DNA of 64,000 nucleotides from Cyclina sinensis. Lineage: Eukaryota; Mollusca; Bivalvia; Venerida; Veneridae. Below the pieces are notes generated by a model. It saw nothing but the letters and a program-made list of their open reading frames with translations, was not told the DNA's origin and did not search any database. This document shows, piece by piece, positions 1-14,600 of the stretch. The position numbers and the translations under genes are program-made. The DNA is taken from positions 1,674,001-1,738,000 of the forward strand of contig JAAONU010000001.1 of assembly GCA_012932295.1 (NCBI GenBank), read 5' to 3'. Numbering within the stretch: position 1 is the first letter of the stretch; every line of letters starts with the position of its first letter.

Positions 1-2540
1 CATCAGATACAGTACCTTTAACATCAACCATGTAACAAGAAACATCAAAGTTACTTGATGCATCTTCAACAAAAGCTTGAAACTATTCCCTCTATAGCAT
101 CATGTGTACACTGAATTTCCCAAAAATAAACCATCGAAACTCCAACTATATTTACAAACTGAAAAATATCTCAAATGTATCCAGGTACATTTATCTCCTA
201 TAACCTAACAACTCAGCATACATCCAGATTTACAAAACCTTAATTTCTTCTACTTTATAAAAAATATTTTTTTTACCAACTAATTTGTCCACATCAAACA
301 ATATAAATGGTCATATACATGCCAATTCCTACAATAAATTTACCCATAATGGACGTTTTAAAAATGTATATACATGTATATGAATTAGCTTATATACATG
401 TATATGAATTAGCTGTGTTTTTCTGTAAACACTACGCTCAGTTAACTATTAATGAAAAATTTCCTGACCAAATGAAATCACTACACTGTACATTTATTTT
501 ATAAAATAAATAAAACTTCCTCTTTCGTAACTGATTTTTAGTCCCTAGTAAGCCATAATTCTCAAATTAGCTATTTATGCTGCAAAGAATACAAGTGTTT
601 CAAGAAATCACTGACTATAACCCAAATCTGATATATGATAATACTCATACATACGATCTTCGCATATCAGATATATCTGAATAAATTTATACTTTTTCAA
701 TACGATAAGAGGATTTAATACAAACTTAATACAAGGAAAGATGAGCAGTCAGCTTTACCTTTTCAATTTTGTCTCTCTCGTATTTGCAGTTCTTATTAAT
801 TACTTATCAGAATATTTAGTGACTTCTTAGACCACTTCCATATCCTCGTGTGTATTTCATATTTCACTTCATATGCATAACATATCAAATCTATTCAACC
901 AAAGTATGCAATATATTTCATTTGAAAACACAATGAAACTATGTATTTCAAAGCAAATAAAGGCTGCTTACACAATATATAGAAAGTGTTTCAAAAACAA
1001 AAACAATTGACACAACATTTTAACAAATCAAGCTAATTTCTAACATTATATACTTTCTGTTAATAAATTGTAACATGCATCTTTCAAGATGTGTGTTACA
1101 TTCTAACTTCAATGTCACTAAATAAAAATCCTCCACCTCAACAAAGACTTCTCTTATCAACAAAAATAGGAAATAATTAATACATGATGTACCATGTTTT
1201 ATAAGCATATTTATACATGCAGTTAGTTACCTTAACAACATAAATTATATACAATATACAATGTAACAAATTTTACGTTCATCTTTTTTCTTCTTCATTC
1301 ACTGCTATATACATAAAAACAACACACAAATGTATTTTGAATGTGCAAATTATGAACTATGACCATAAAACGGACAATTCCATTCTAAATTAGCATTGTT
1401 CAATACTGCGCAAATATAATGGTAGCACAATACTTAACAACACTTTCAAAATCTGAGAGCTTTAACATAACTTCTGTGCAACAAACTTTATATGTCTGCA
1501 TCAATGATCGCCCAAAAATTTAGTCAAAGTATTTCACTGCACAGAATTGTATAGAATATTGACCCTCAAGTTATTAGGTAAAGAACTTCACTGCAATGTA
1601 CTTAACTTGGGCACTCATAGCTATGTATGTTGTATTTAATGTAGACATACTGAATTACAGTACAAGACTTCACTACAATGTAAAAAATATAGTCGTACAA
1701 ATCTGTAAGTAATAGAATTCTTCTCTTTGAAGTTAAATTCTATTTCAGCTCAAAAATATCACTATCTACAAAATATTGTCACACAAATTTTAATTTCTTA
1801 CACACTTCATTTCTATGTACAAAGCCAAGTAGCAAATTATATAACTTTGAGATATTTCATAGCTGAAGTGCTTTTCAACAAAATTCATAATGTAGATTCT
1901 AATAGACATATACATCTGCCAGTAGTATCCAAGCATAAATAATAATAATATAAAAATACCCATCACCCCAAAAAATATTATTCAAATGTAAACAGTATAA
2001 CAGTATTATTCATAGCCTTTCCAAACTCAAACAAACTAATCAAATACCTTTAACCAAAAGTTCTTACTAACATTCAATGCCTGGTCACTGCAACACTCAC
2101 AAAGCTTCAACCTACATTACAGTCAAATCTGAGTTTGCAGAGAACATGTCCATTTAAGTTCTGTAAAAAGACTGTAAAACATCAACTGTCTCAATATTTC
2201 CAAATAGAATACATATATTCAAATACAATACATATATTCAAATATATTAACAGAACATGTCAAGTTATCAATAACATGTATACATAATTTAAAAGAACAA
2301 AAAATGGCATGAATCCTATTTTCACAAGAAAAAGACCTAACTAAATATAAGCAACAAATATGTGTTCCTATCTGGTCTTGTTTCTGCATAATTATGACAT
2401 TAATATTTACTACATTTTGTAATATTCAAACACTAATTACATACTGGCAACACTGTTACAGTCTAACTGTGTCTATATTTCCGTACACTTATGACTTATT
2501 AATGTACATGTGTTGTACATATGGATATTAATGAAGGTTA
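1..2540. other. AT-rich 3' flank of the HELZ2-like gene
   Basis: No coding region is seen. It probably includes the 3' UTR of the minus-strand gene, but I cannot place the cleavage site. A 24-bp direct duplication sits at about 364-412 (TATACATGTATATGAATTAG twice). Confidence 0.6.
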
Positions 2541-2653
2541 CTACATGGACATTGACTTAAGGAAGGTACTGGCAGTCACAATCCTTCCACTGTTACCATA
2601 GTCAGCAAGCAATTTTCCCCACAATGTCTCACAGCGTAGAAGTTCATCATCAC
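2541..2653 (-). CDS. HELZ2: HELZ2-like exon 35, C-terminus with stop
   Basis: GDDELLRCETLWGKLLADYG, then the end ...FLKSMSM and TAG at 2543-2541. An L......W..LL..Y...G tail directly after motif VI is usual for the family. Acceptor attttag. Confidence 0.9.
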
Positions 2654-5600
2654 CTAAAATATCAAATAAAACACACAACTGCTAGCAAATGTCTTTTATC
2701 CTGTCAATTATTTCATATCTGACCCGATAAAGGGGTGCCGTATAAATTTTGCTTTATACGGCACATGATACATCACGGACTACTTATGTGTTTATAATCA
2801 GAAGGAAATGATAAAATTGTTGTTATTACAAACAGACACTACTTGAATAAAAATTAAATATTTCAGTATGTAGATCTTACAATATAGTGATCATTTAATG
2901 AAATGAAATTATTGAGACTTTGGAACTATTTTTTGTGTATATGTACACCTGGAGGATAACCTTATTGTTGCTTTTAACATCTTTTTTTACACATAGATTT
3001 ACAACTAATTTGACAATCTCTTGAAGTAAAGTTTTATCAGGCTATTAGCAGACAAAAAGTTATTTAAATTGAGGCTAGTATAAACTGAGGATTTCTATGA
3101 AGTAAAGCAAATTAAATATGAATGCATAATTTTTATACTAACGGTATCACTAAATTTGGGAAACTAAAACTGAAGGTGAAGGGTGGGATTTCTTTCAATA
3201 TCTGGCATTTTGACAGGCAGAATGAAAACTGAGTACTGAAATTAATTTGAGTAATTTTAAACACTACACCAGCAGATAAACTTGCACAAGTTATCTCCCT
3301 TGTTAAACATACCTACTTTAAACATACAAGTTACTTACCTACTATGACCAGTCCTTTCTTAGCCCTTGTTAAAGCTGTAGTAACAACAGCTGAGTCAACA
3401 AGCTGACCAAGTTTAGCCTGTTTCCATTTCTTATCTGGGTACCTCTCTATGGCAGGACTATCTACGGTCCGAACTGTACACAAAATTACATAGTCAAACT
3501 CTTGTCCTGTAAGCAAAAAAATGTGATAACTTTTGACTCAAATGTTATTCCATGTTCATAAAATGAGACATAAATGTTGTAACATTGTAAACAACAGTTT
3601 TTCTTTCTAGAAAGTAATATTACACTGCAGTGCTTGTACTGTACTTTTCATCCCAATTTCTCTGCTTCTGAAGTTTTAATTCAATTAAAGCCCAATTCTC
3701 ATGTTCACTAATACCCTGTTTATACTAGAAGGGCTTTAAGCTTTGTTTACATCACTAAGCTTAATATCTGACATCAACAAGTTAATGTTAAGAAAGTTGA
3801 TAACATTCCATTCAATTTATTGAATAAAAAAAGATATTGATACATGTGTCCATCAAAACATCTGCCATGTTAAATTTACCCCTGACCTATATTCAAACTT
3901 GTGCCTATGACAGATAAAGTCACATATCCCAAGTGGGACTTAAACCTATGACCCCTGCAACATGTCAAACCAAAGAGCAACTGATGAGGAAGATTAAAGT
4001 ACCTTGTGCCTGAGTTATTGTCAGACATACTGATTGGTTTCCTGTGGTTAATAATTTATTTCTGACCATCCAGCACTGCGCTGTAGTAGCACATATCACT
4101 GCCACATTATTTAATGGTACCTGATAACTTGTTACAAGTGATACTGCTACCCTCACCTGTAAATAATGAACTAAGAATTCATTTCATGCAAAATAATAAA
4201 TACATCTACAAAAGTAAACATAACTAAAATTTAAAACATGTTAAAACAATTTTAAGAAAGCTAGCATTTTGAATGGGCATTTGTTATGGTATTTATAAGT
4301 CATTCCCCAAGTACTTTGATCACTTACATTCCTGATTAACTATTGGTCGAAATTTACAGTATGAATATTGACAGTGTTTACATTTGCATAATGTCAACAT
4401 GTTGGCCAATTACTTACATGCATAACGAAGATATCTGAAGAACATACAGTAATACCTACACATCTTCTAACAAATAGTTACTCTTTATACAATAGCTAAA
4501 ATGAACATTCATAACAAATCTTAAAGTAAACTTGAATCAACTTGTATAAACCAGATCATTCAGCTGATGGACAGTTTGATAAAACATTGTTGTAGGTGTG
4601 TTAAGATACAGGTAAGAGTTGAGCTCTACTTACAGCAAACTCTGCCTGAGCTATGTTACAGATAGTTTGTTCCTGTTGGGTGCCAATGGCTAAGGGCTGA
4701 TAACTCTGTGCACCTTTCAATTTACAGAAAGCCACTGGTTTATTTCTACCAGCTGGCCAGTTTAACACAGAGGGCTGTCTCTGACCAATTGTTCCACATG
4801 AGAGACGCCCCTCATAACTATTCTTTGATGGAAAATCTACAATCCCTTCATGCTGTAAAATATACAAGTACTTTACAAGAACAACTAGAAAAACACCCCA
4901 CAAGATCTCTCATCTTTTTACTTACTAAACATAAAGTTATATTCTATCAGTATGGTCTTTGTTTTTAAAAATTCATCTACATTTTTTATCAATTATCTTT
5001 TGATATCTTGCTTTTTAAAAATTCAAACTCTTTTTTTCAATCTCAACAGACTCTAGGCTGTTTCCTTGAAGGATAAATGGGGGCAGACACCAGCTGTAAT
5101 CAAACATAACTATAAAGTCCTTGTTTAAAAATTCATTAAAAAATTATCTCAAAATGAAAGTAGTGTAAATTTAACAACACAGAAAAATGCCTTCCATGTT
5201 TGCTTCTTAGAGCCACATCCAAAGCATTTGCTTCGAAGTTCTTTTTTACTACTGGTACTTCCAAGAGAAATGTATTTTTACTTACCACTCTGTACTGTAC
5301 ATTCAGATATACTGCTAAACTCATGTAATCTTTCATTAAAGACCGCCCTAGTCCCAGTGCTCTAGCAGTTTCATTGGTTACACAGGGACCCAGCTGATTT
5401 ATGTCTCCTACCATAGTAACCTGACACACATCTCTGTGCAGTGATAAAGGAACCAGTAACTCAGGCTCAGAACCAGAATTGGCATCATCAATAATAATCT
5501 GGAAAACAATTTTACTGAATTTCAATTTAAACTACAAAATCTAATTGGAAAAAAGTACTGTATGTTGTGTTTCAATGTTCAATCATTTTGTCCTTTTCTG

Positions 5601-8600
5601 AACAAAGACAAAAAATAAAGAACAAAAATAATTACTTTTTTCGATGAAAATACTTCAACTTGAATCTATAACTTATCAGTATGGCTGATATGACTTTCAC
5701 TATAATCTTTTCCACATTTGCAAAAATTGTTACACCAAAACTCAATTTTCTTATTCTATTTTAGGAGATATTCATGCCATTAACAATCATAGAACATGTA
5801 TGTTCCCATATTAAGGTTTGAAGCATTTTATACCCCCTCTCCCACCCCATCCCACTAAAAAACATCAAAACAAAAACAAACAAGAAATCGGTAGAACTGA
5901 TGGATGCTCCCCGAATAAATGCCAATTCCAAAAGGGCTATTGTTTAATATGTATTTTTTTAAAGTATAAAAAATAACAAAAGGCAATAACTCCTAAATTA
6001 TGCAAAATAGAGTTACGGTTCTTGCACGCTGCACTTCTCCTCATAGAGCTCTATCTACCAATAAAGTTTCATGTTAATACCTCTTACAATTTTTGAGATA
6101 TGCCCCGGACAAAAAATAAGTATGAGAAATTTCAAAAGGCAATAACTCAAAAATTAATAAAGCATGAGTTATGGTTCTTGTGCAATTCACTGCTCCTTAA
6201 TGAGATCTAACTACTTATTAAGTTTCAAGTTGATAACTCTTATACTTTGTGAGATATGCCCCGGACAAAAAATAAGTATGAGAAATTTCAAAGGGCAATA
6301 ACTCAAAAATTAATAAAGCAAGAGTTATGCTTCTTGTGCAATGCACTGCTCCTTAATGAGATCTAACTACCTATGAAGTTTGGTCTTGATATCTCTCACT
6401 AGTTTTTGTGTTATGCTCCGGACAAAATTATGACGGATGAACGAATGGACGGACGGGACGGACAAAGCGGTAACTATATGCTGGCCCTTAGGGAGCATAA
6501 AAAACAACATCAGTTCTCCCTGAGTACTCAGGATGGACGATCATTACTGAAATTTTTCAGACAAATTTTGTATTGTCTTTTAATATCAAGAAACAGACAA
6601 GAAATGCTGCCATGAAACAAAACCAGGTTTTCAACACAGCAGAGGAATACTGCTATTTATTGAATCAGTCACCTTGTCCTTGTTCTCTGTCATACCATGT
6701 AAAACCCCATGCTTTCTCTCTATGAAAGATACCAATACAGCAAAAGTTTCATAGCAAAATGTCACTCCAGACTCAAGTAATAAAGCCAAATCAATTTTGT
6801 AATGTTTATTAAAAGTGACCTTGACTTTGACCCTAGTGATTTTAGAAGTAATCCCAACCTTTGTCTTCCCACCAGCTACATCTATACCAACTTCCTTTTT
6901 AAGAACTTCTTCTTAATGGAAACTATTGAGTTAAAACCACTTTACTCTGACCTTAGCTTGTGACCTTAATCATGAACCTTCAAACAACAAAAGCAATCTA
7001 AACCTTTGTCTTCAGTCAGTGTATCTATACAGTATAGCCATGATCTAAGCTAGTGACCTTAGTCACCTTACCCTTAAAACCCATTTCCAAAAAGCAATCT
7101 AAACCTGTATCTTCCTACTTTCTACCTATACATCAACTTTCATCAACCTTCATAGTCACTGAATCTACTGACCTCCAAAGCATCTCAACCTGTACTTTAT
7201 ACCACAAAACTATAAACAAAATTACAGTTCAATATCTCCCTCCATACTATGGTTAACGAGTAGAAACCATTTCCCTCTTATTTAACAGGATTACCCTTAT
7301 GACTGCAAAGGCAGCCCCAGCCTGTCTCTTTATACCACAAACCTACCAAGTTTTATATGAGCTTGATACCTCTCTCATTAGTGGTTATTGAGTGGAACCA
7401 CTTTCCCTGCTGCCCAACCCCCTGCACAAATAAGATATCCAAATCTTATAAACAAGTTTTCCTTGAAAACTTGGTTAAAATCATATAGCATAAATACAAC
7501 TTGATGAACAATTGTAATTACAGGTTATTTGTTTTCTACTAAGATATATGGACATGTTCCTTCTGTGGGGTAATACATTTCACAACTTCAACATGCTTCA
7601 GTAATGTAGTAAATGTAGTGCTTGCAGATATAAAGACCAGATACAAAAAATGTTACACACCCAATATGATAAAAATGCTGACTCCTTTGATGAAATAAAA
7701 TAAAGGAAAATATATTTTTTTTAAAGTAATAACTTCTTATACAACAGGGAGTTACAACATTTACACTCAACAGACAGTTATGCTTGTACACTGGTACATA
7801 CCTGCTGAATGTTAGTATTTGAAGTAATCTTAGGCATTCCCGCAGTGGTACATGTACACAGTATGATATCTGCTTCTTGTAAAACAGCCATCTCTGCCCT
7901 TGTCAGTAACTGGGAGTATTCATCAAACTGTTCCTCAGATATATCATCAGGGTACAATGAAAATAATGTCTCATACTCCTGAAATAATGCATACAGCACA
8001 TTAAAAATAACTTAGTATCACTGTAGTATTAATGACTACCTGAATGAAAACTTTTCTTTATCAAGACATCAACTTCAGAAGCCTTTAATATGTACATTAC
8101 TTTCAGCTAGGAGGCCAAAATAGAAGAGTAACCTGGCTATCTATTTCCAATGACAATATATATCTTTCCTCCATTTGTATATCCTTACTGTTCCAACCTT
8201 TTCATAATATAAATCTGAACAGGGACACACTAGTCATTGCACCAATGATCCTCAGATGGATTAATAAATACACTGGAACATCTTGTCTATTTTAATATAT
8301 TTTATAGCACTACGTTTCTTTTTTCTGCTTTTTTTCAAATTAAATTGCTTGCATGGTATACAATAAGCACTTTTGAACCATAGTCTCTAAAATTTAAGTA
8401 CATTGTGAACTTGTTGACAGAACATTTACATTAGAGCAAGTTCTTGATGTCAACTAACCAAAATGCCTGTCCTGGACTTTTCGCTCCAGAAACTTACAAC
8501 AAAAGAAATAACTGATGTGGAAGTCACAGACATGACGGAATTCTTGCAATCTGTATGTTAGTAGTCATACACTCTGTACCTACATCTTTGCTCATCAACA

Positions 8601-11600
8601 ATATTTCAAATTTACTTGAGGTCATGATGTAAATGATGACAGTACTTACTGTTATTTGTTTACTGAAAGGTGAAGCAGAACTTCTTACAAGGTTGTACAG
8701 TGACAGGACAGAGTAATTAGATTTGATCTCATCCACATAGTTGCTGTCAAATGTGACACGTGTGACATCCCATGGTAACGGATGCACCGCCCTCTCAACA
8801 ATGTTACTATATACCCTTACCACTCTTGGACAGTTAGCTTTCAGTGACAGAAAGTACTCTGCAAAAGAAAAAACAAATTTTAACTAAAGAAATTAAAGTT
8901 TTTTCATCCTTTCTATTAGTTTTTACAGTTACTTTACATGTTAATTAGATTCATAAATTATGTAGGTGTTTAAAAACATATCAAATAAAAATTACCTCCT
9001 CAGGGTGTAATTGGTAGCAGGACTGAGTGTTCTAACAGTTTTATGTCATACCCCTTGTTTACAGATCACTGTTAGTTCAAAATGAACATGCTCATGTAAG
9101 CTATAACAACTGTTAATATATATGACAGAAAAAATATGTACATTTGAAAAACATTATTGGGTTTATTAATGTGTTTACTAGGGATGCAAGAGGTTAACCG
9201 GTTAACCGGTTAACCTACCATATAATCGGTTAACCAGTAACAATTTTCCGGTGAGGTTAACCGAAACAAAAGGAAGAGAGAATGTTAAAAATATAAACAT
9301 TAAATTTAAAGTAAAAACTACCAAACAAGCGCGCCGCACTGACAACGGTATTTATCGATCGTCGTGGTGATAAACCCCGGGTGCGCGTAGATCAATACAC
9401 GTGTCACACTTATACACAGGATGACTCTCGTTTATTTGTCACTTTTGCCATTGTAATGATTAACAATTATATAAAAATTGCGTCTCCTGTTTGCCACTGC
9501 CAATTAAGAGTTTAACTGACACTATTGTTTGTTTTCTACTCGCTAAATAAAAAACTTAACTTGAGATTAAAGGAAAATCGCCATTGATGATTTCTTAATA
9601 ATTAACACGTCAAATCAAGATAGTTTGTCGAAGCAGTGGCAATTTATGTAATGTCTTATTGTATTAATTTGATTTTCACCAGTAAGACTTGACTGTGTAA
9701 TTAAATAAAAGATAAAACTCTTCAGTGTTTTTTTATTTATTCTATGTACGTAATGCATTACATTTCATTATACGAAATGAAAGATAAAAACAAAAACAGA
9801 GTGAAAACGTTAATATTACCAACAAGGATCGCATACATTATAAAATGAATTTAAAGCAGTAAGAAATTACATACGAGGGGAATGCATTTGTATCTATTAA
9901 GCGATCACAATACTCTTTCGGCCCGAATAAAGATCCGAATAGTAAACACTATCCCGTCAACTTCCGGTTTCACTTAAAAGTGTACATACCATAAACTGTG
10001 ACTAGTCGGCACGAAAATATTTTTTTGTTTATCGGTTAACCGGTAAATTTACCGGTAACAGCGTCAGGTTAACCGGTAAATTGAAAAGTTACCGTTTGCA
10101 TCCCTAGTGTTTACACAATGCTTACCAGCTAAAACATCTAAAGTTGTTTCCCTGGGAGCACAGACTAAAACCTGGTCCTTAGATCCAGCCAGAGCTCTGT
10201 TACGCTGTACATACATATAGCTTAGCTTAGTTGTCAACCAGGATTTCCCAGAGCCTACACATCCCTGTATCACTGTAAAGGGCTGAGAAAGGGCCATTTT
10301 AAGGGCTACCTCCTGCTGTTGATTAGGGGTATGAAGTACTCCCTGGCAGGACTGAAACAAGGACTCCACATCTGTATACTGTACTGTAAACACAGAAAAT
10401 AAAGATAATGTAATTGTGTACTGTAATTACATACAGAAAAGATAATGTTATTGTGTATTACTAATACAGACTATTTTGATATAATTGATTAAGATGAAAT
10501 AATTAATCTAACTGATTTTCTAGGACACCATCACCATCTTCTATGACAACTATCGGCATAGTAACAAAGACCACAGTTTCTGTGACATAGTTGATTACTA
10601 AGGCTACTATATCACAAAAACCAATGGTTACTGTAACATAAACAATCATCAACTTTACCACTGAGTGCAGGTGTCTGTCTATATATAACATCCTGAGTCA
10701 ACTTGCAACTATACTCCAGGCTTTTAACTGCATATAACATCATCCTGCAAACAAGTTAAACAGCATTATCTAACATTAAAGATACCTTCAATTCTGACTA
10801 CATGTATACTGCATATTGTAATCAATAAATTGTTCCATTCTAAATACATGAATATCACCTGTAGCATGTTCTAGAGACATACATTACCTTTATTATCATT
10901 CTTAATATATATACAGTTGTAGTAAATAATAATTTATGACTATGCAATTTAGATTATTATTCTGTTATATTTCTTTCGCTCTGAAAATGTTAATACTGAT
11001 ATACAAAAGAACTTACATATCTGCCTCTGCCCTTGATATAAGCTCCACTGTACATGTTTTTCTCACCACAAGAGGCAGTGGGAGGGGTATATCACTCTGG
11101 ATCAACTGAAGTTTTAGAACTGCTGAGCTGTTCTTTACGGAAACACCAATAACTGTACAGTGTCCAACCCATGTAAAGACTCCACCTGTATTAACTAACT
11201 GAGCAACTTCTTCGCTCATTCCTGGATTATCTGGTAGTGTAAGATTACTATAACGTATACAGACAAAATCAGAGAAGTATGCATTACAGTATGAAACATT
11301 GTCTGGATGAAACAGCACATTCTGTTGAAAGCTGGAAGAAATTTTGATCTGTCTCTGTTTCATAAAAGCCAGTGGGAGGGTAATATAGCCAATCATATAA
11401 CTAGTTGCAGTTTCTTGTTTCCATTCAACTGGTACATTATTTATCATTACTCGATCATTACTCTCCACAGCCTTACTAGCAGCTTCTAGCTCCAGTATGG
11501 GTGTCCAAACAGTTTGGTATGTTAAAATGTTGGTGCATTTACCACCACTGGGCTCTACAATGTTGGCTTTGTCAGTGAAGCATTTATCAGGACACTGAGA

Positions 11601-14600
11601 ATGTTGCAGACAAATATCTAGATGATTTGTCAGGTTTAGCAGCTGGATATAAGGAGCCAGTAGAGCAAACCTAGGCTGAACAGTGGCTGAAAGCTGCAGT
11701 AACAGTAACTGGTTGGCAGACAACTCTAGAGAGAATTCTGTTAAATGTTTAATATTTCCAAGCTTTTGGACTTCTGATGTAACATCTTCAATATAATTGC
11801 CCTCCAAAGCTGGATTACTCACTTGTTTACGTACAATATCTACTGCAGAGTTCAGTTTCTGCACTCTGACTCCTTCATCTTGTTCTCTGATGGCAATAAG
11901 TAGTCGCTGCCACTGGAAGGCTGGAATCTTGTAAATGAACCTGTCAGGATTAAGCTCACCATAGTTACTGCCAACTACAACCTGATTCTGCAGTACACCA
12001 TAGTCATACACTCTTTCTCTCCATTTCAGTATAACACCTCCACTTTGACTATATGATGGGAGCTCACATACACCCAGGTTAACAAGTTCTATCTTCTCCA
12101 GTGGCATCACAGATAAGAGACTGGGAAAACAAACCTCTATGTTCTCTAAATTTAAGTTTACAACAACTGAGTGGACAAAAGATGGTCGTTTAAGTACAGC
12201 TGAACTAAACTGAAGTAAAAGAGCTTCTTCTTCAAACATTTTTCTGTTCTGAAGTAATCTTGTTAAATCTGAACAAATGCCTTGAACCTCCACCTGAGTA
12301 TATTGGGATGGAGTTTGTTCTAAGCATGCACCAAGAAGTCTCTGAACAACAATGTCAATGTAGCAATCCAATGGCTCTGTAACTTTTGTGTATGGTTTAC
12401 GATTAAGAGCATAATGGTAACTGCCATCTATGCTTACAGCTGAACTACAGACAAATTTCTCTGGTTGCTGTATGGAAAGCAGCTGTTGTAAAGCAACTGC
12501 CAATTGAGGATGGTTCTCTGGTGACACAATTATGTCCTGAATTGAACCAAAGTCTCCAATACTGACAGCATCGTTTAGACTGTCCCACAGCATGGATACT
12601 ACCTCTACCTGCTCCCTTTTTACAATATTAGACTGTCTGACAAAGTTTACAGTATGGGTACAAGCCAAACTACATTTACACACCTCCATTGCCGATGTAT
12701 TAAGGAATGGTTTCGTTAAGGCTATAGAGTTGACAGCATCTGCTGCATGCTTGTGGCGCCATCTATCCAATGCCTGTTCACTTGGAGCTTCCTGCACTAA
12801 CACAGGTGTCATCTCAGGAAAACTTTTCATCACTATCTGTGCAATGTGGTACTCTGTCATTATAACCATATCCTGAACTAACTGATGGGCAAAGGCTGCT
12901 GACTTCTCAAGGGCATTCTCATGATACAAGGCTGAATTTCCTAAACGGTCTTTCCTCCAAAGACGTGCAATTTCAAACAAAACAAGAACACAACTCTTCA
13001 GATAGTCTTCATGTGCTGTTGGATCTTGAATTATATCCTGTGCATCACTAACAGAGAAGTTCTTCTTACAGTTGATAATTGTTTTCTGAACATTAACCTG
13101 AATAACTTCTCCTGTGGGTCGTACTGTCATCAAAACTGAGAAAGCAAGTCTGTCTTCATTCACCTTAAGGCTGCATAAATTCATAGACAGTCTCTCTGGT
13201 AGCATTTGGACTGGTTCCTCCTGGACTGGGGAACAGGCAAAACCTCTGCTACGAGCTTCAATATCAACACTACTACCTTTCTTAACAAATGCTGCTACAT
13301 CAGTAAAATGCACACCAACTTGGTAATTGCCATCTCCTATTTCATCTATACTAAAAGCTCTGTTAGAATGGCTTACACTGGATGGATCAATAGTGAAACA
13401 CCAACATTCCCTAAGATCTTGATTTCTACTGTTCAACATTTCATTGGTAAGTTGGAAGTTATCTGGATACAGGTAATCCACCTCTTCAGCTATGCCAGGA
13501 TTGTAAGCTTTCACTAGATGGTGCTCTAATTCCAATACCTTCATACAAGTTTTAACTTCAGTTTTCACATTCAAAACACCTAAAACAACACACAGTGGAA
13601 ACTGTAATTTATTGTCCCATTTCAAAAATCTGGTTACAAACAATTTTTCATTCCTGTCTACGCTGTTCATACTCTCCATATGACTGAGTTTTACCTGTTT
13701 GTTTTTTGTGAAGCGGTATACAATGACACTCCTGTCTGTGTTGTTTTGTATGTTAGCCATGGATGCTACATTAAACATAGGAGACAATCCATTATCGATT
13801 GGGACCATTATACCACTAGTGTCACCCACTGTGCATACAATATATCTACTCTTCAAATCTACAGCAGTTTTCAGCACTCCAGCAACTTTACCATACCTCT
13901 GACCACCTTCATTTACAATTTCTATGACTACTTCATCATTGTTGTTTCCTTGACCACACATCCATCTGCAAGGAATGGCCAGTTCCATGCCCTTACTGAT
14001 CCCTTCTTGTACCACAGCTTTGTAACCTTCACAGCTAACATTCAACTGGGCTTTTACATATTGCCCACCGTTGGTCAAAAGCATTTTCAGTTGCCTTTCA
14101 TCATATGAAGGGTAAATAACAGCATTATCAGGCAATGCACTACTTCCTGCTGTGACTACAGCTTGACCACTCTCTTCTCTCACAGATATACTCTCCTTAG
14201 TCACACTGTTTCTGTCTCCATTACTTCCATCCATCTTAATTAACTGTAATAAAACATCATCTGGATCTATTGTAAATTCATCACCAATCTCGTAGTATGA
14301 CTCCAAAGGTTTCCTCTGATACAAGGATGCTATTGGAGCTGGAGCCAAACCCCTGGTGATTCCTGTTCTGAGAGGATTTAGAGGGGTTAAGGGACTTTTT
14401 GGGACTGAACTGCCATTTACAATGCTGCCGTTCCTAGCAGGAGATGAGTTCCGGCCCTGATTTGTTAAATCAGACTGGTTACTAGTAGTTCTAGTTTGCG
14501 TTACACTGTTAACACTAGAACCAGTCCAAACAGATGTCTGGGCATAAGAAGATGGTCCATGTGGAGACTGTGTGCTTCTGCTGGTGTTAGGTACATTTGC

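Noticed and set aside
3895..3970. tRNA-like sequence in intron 33
   Set aside because: Only a weak box-B-like GGTTTAAGTCC on the minus strand; no box A.
11307..14108. Plus-strand open frames opposite exon 26
   Set aside because: Antisense shadows of a long coding exon; no motifs of their own.
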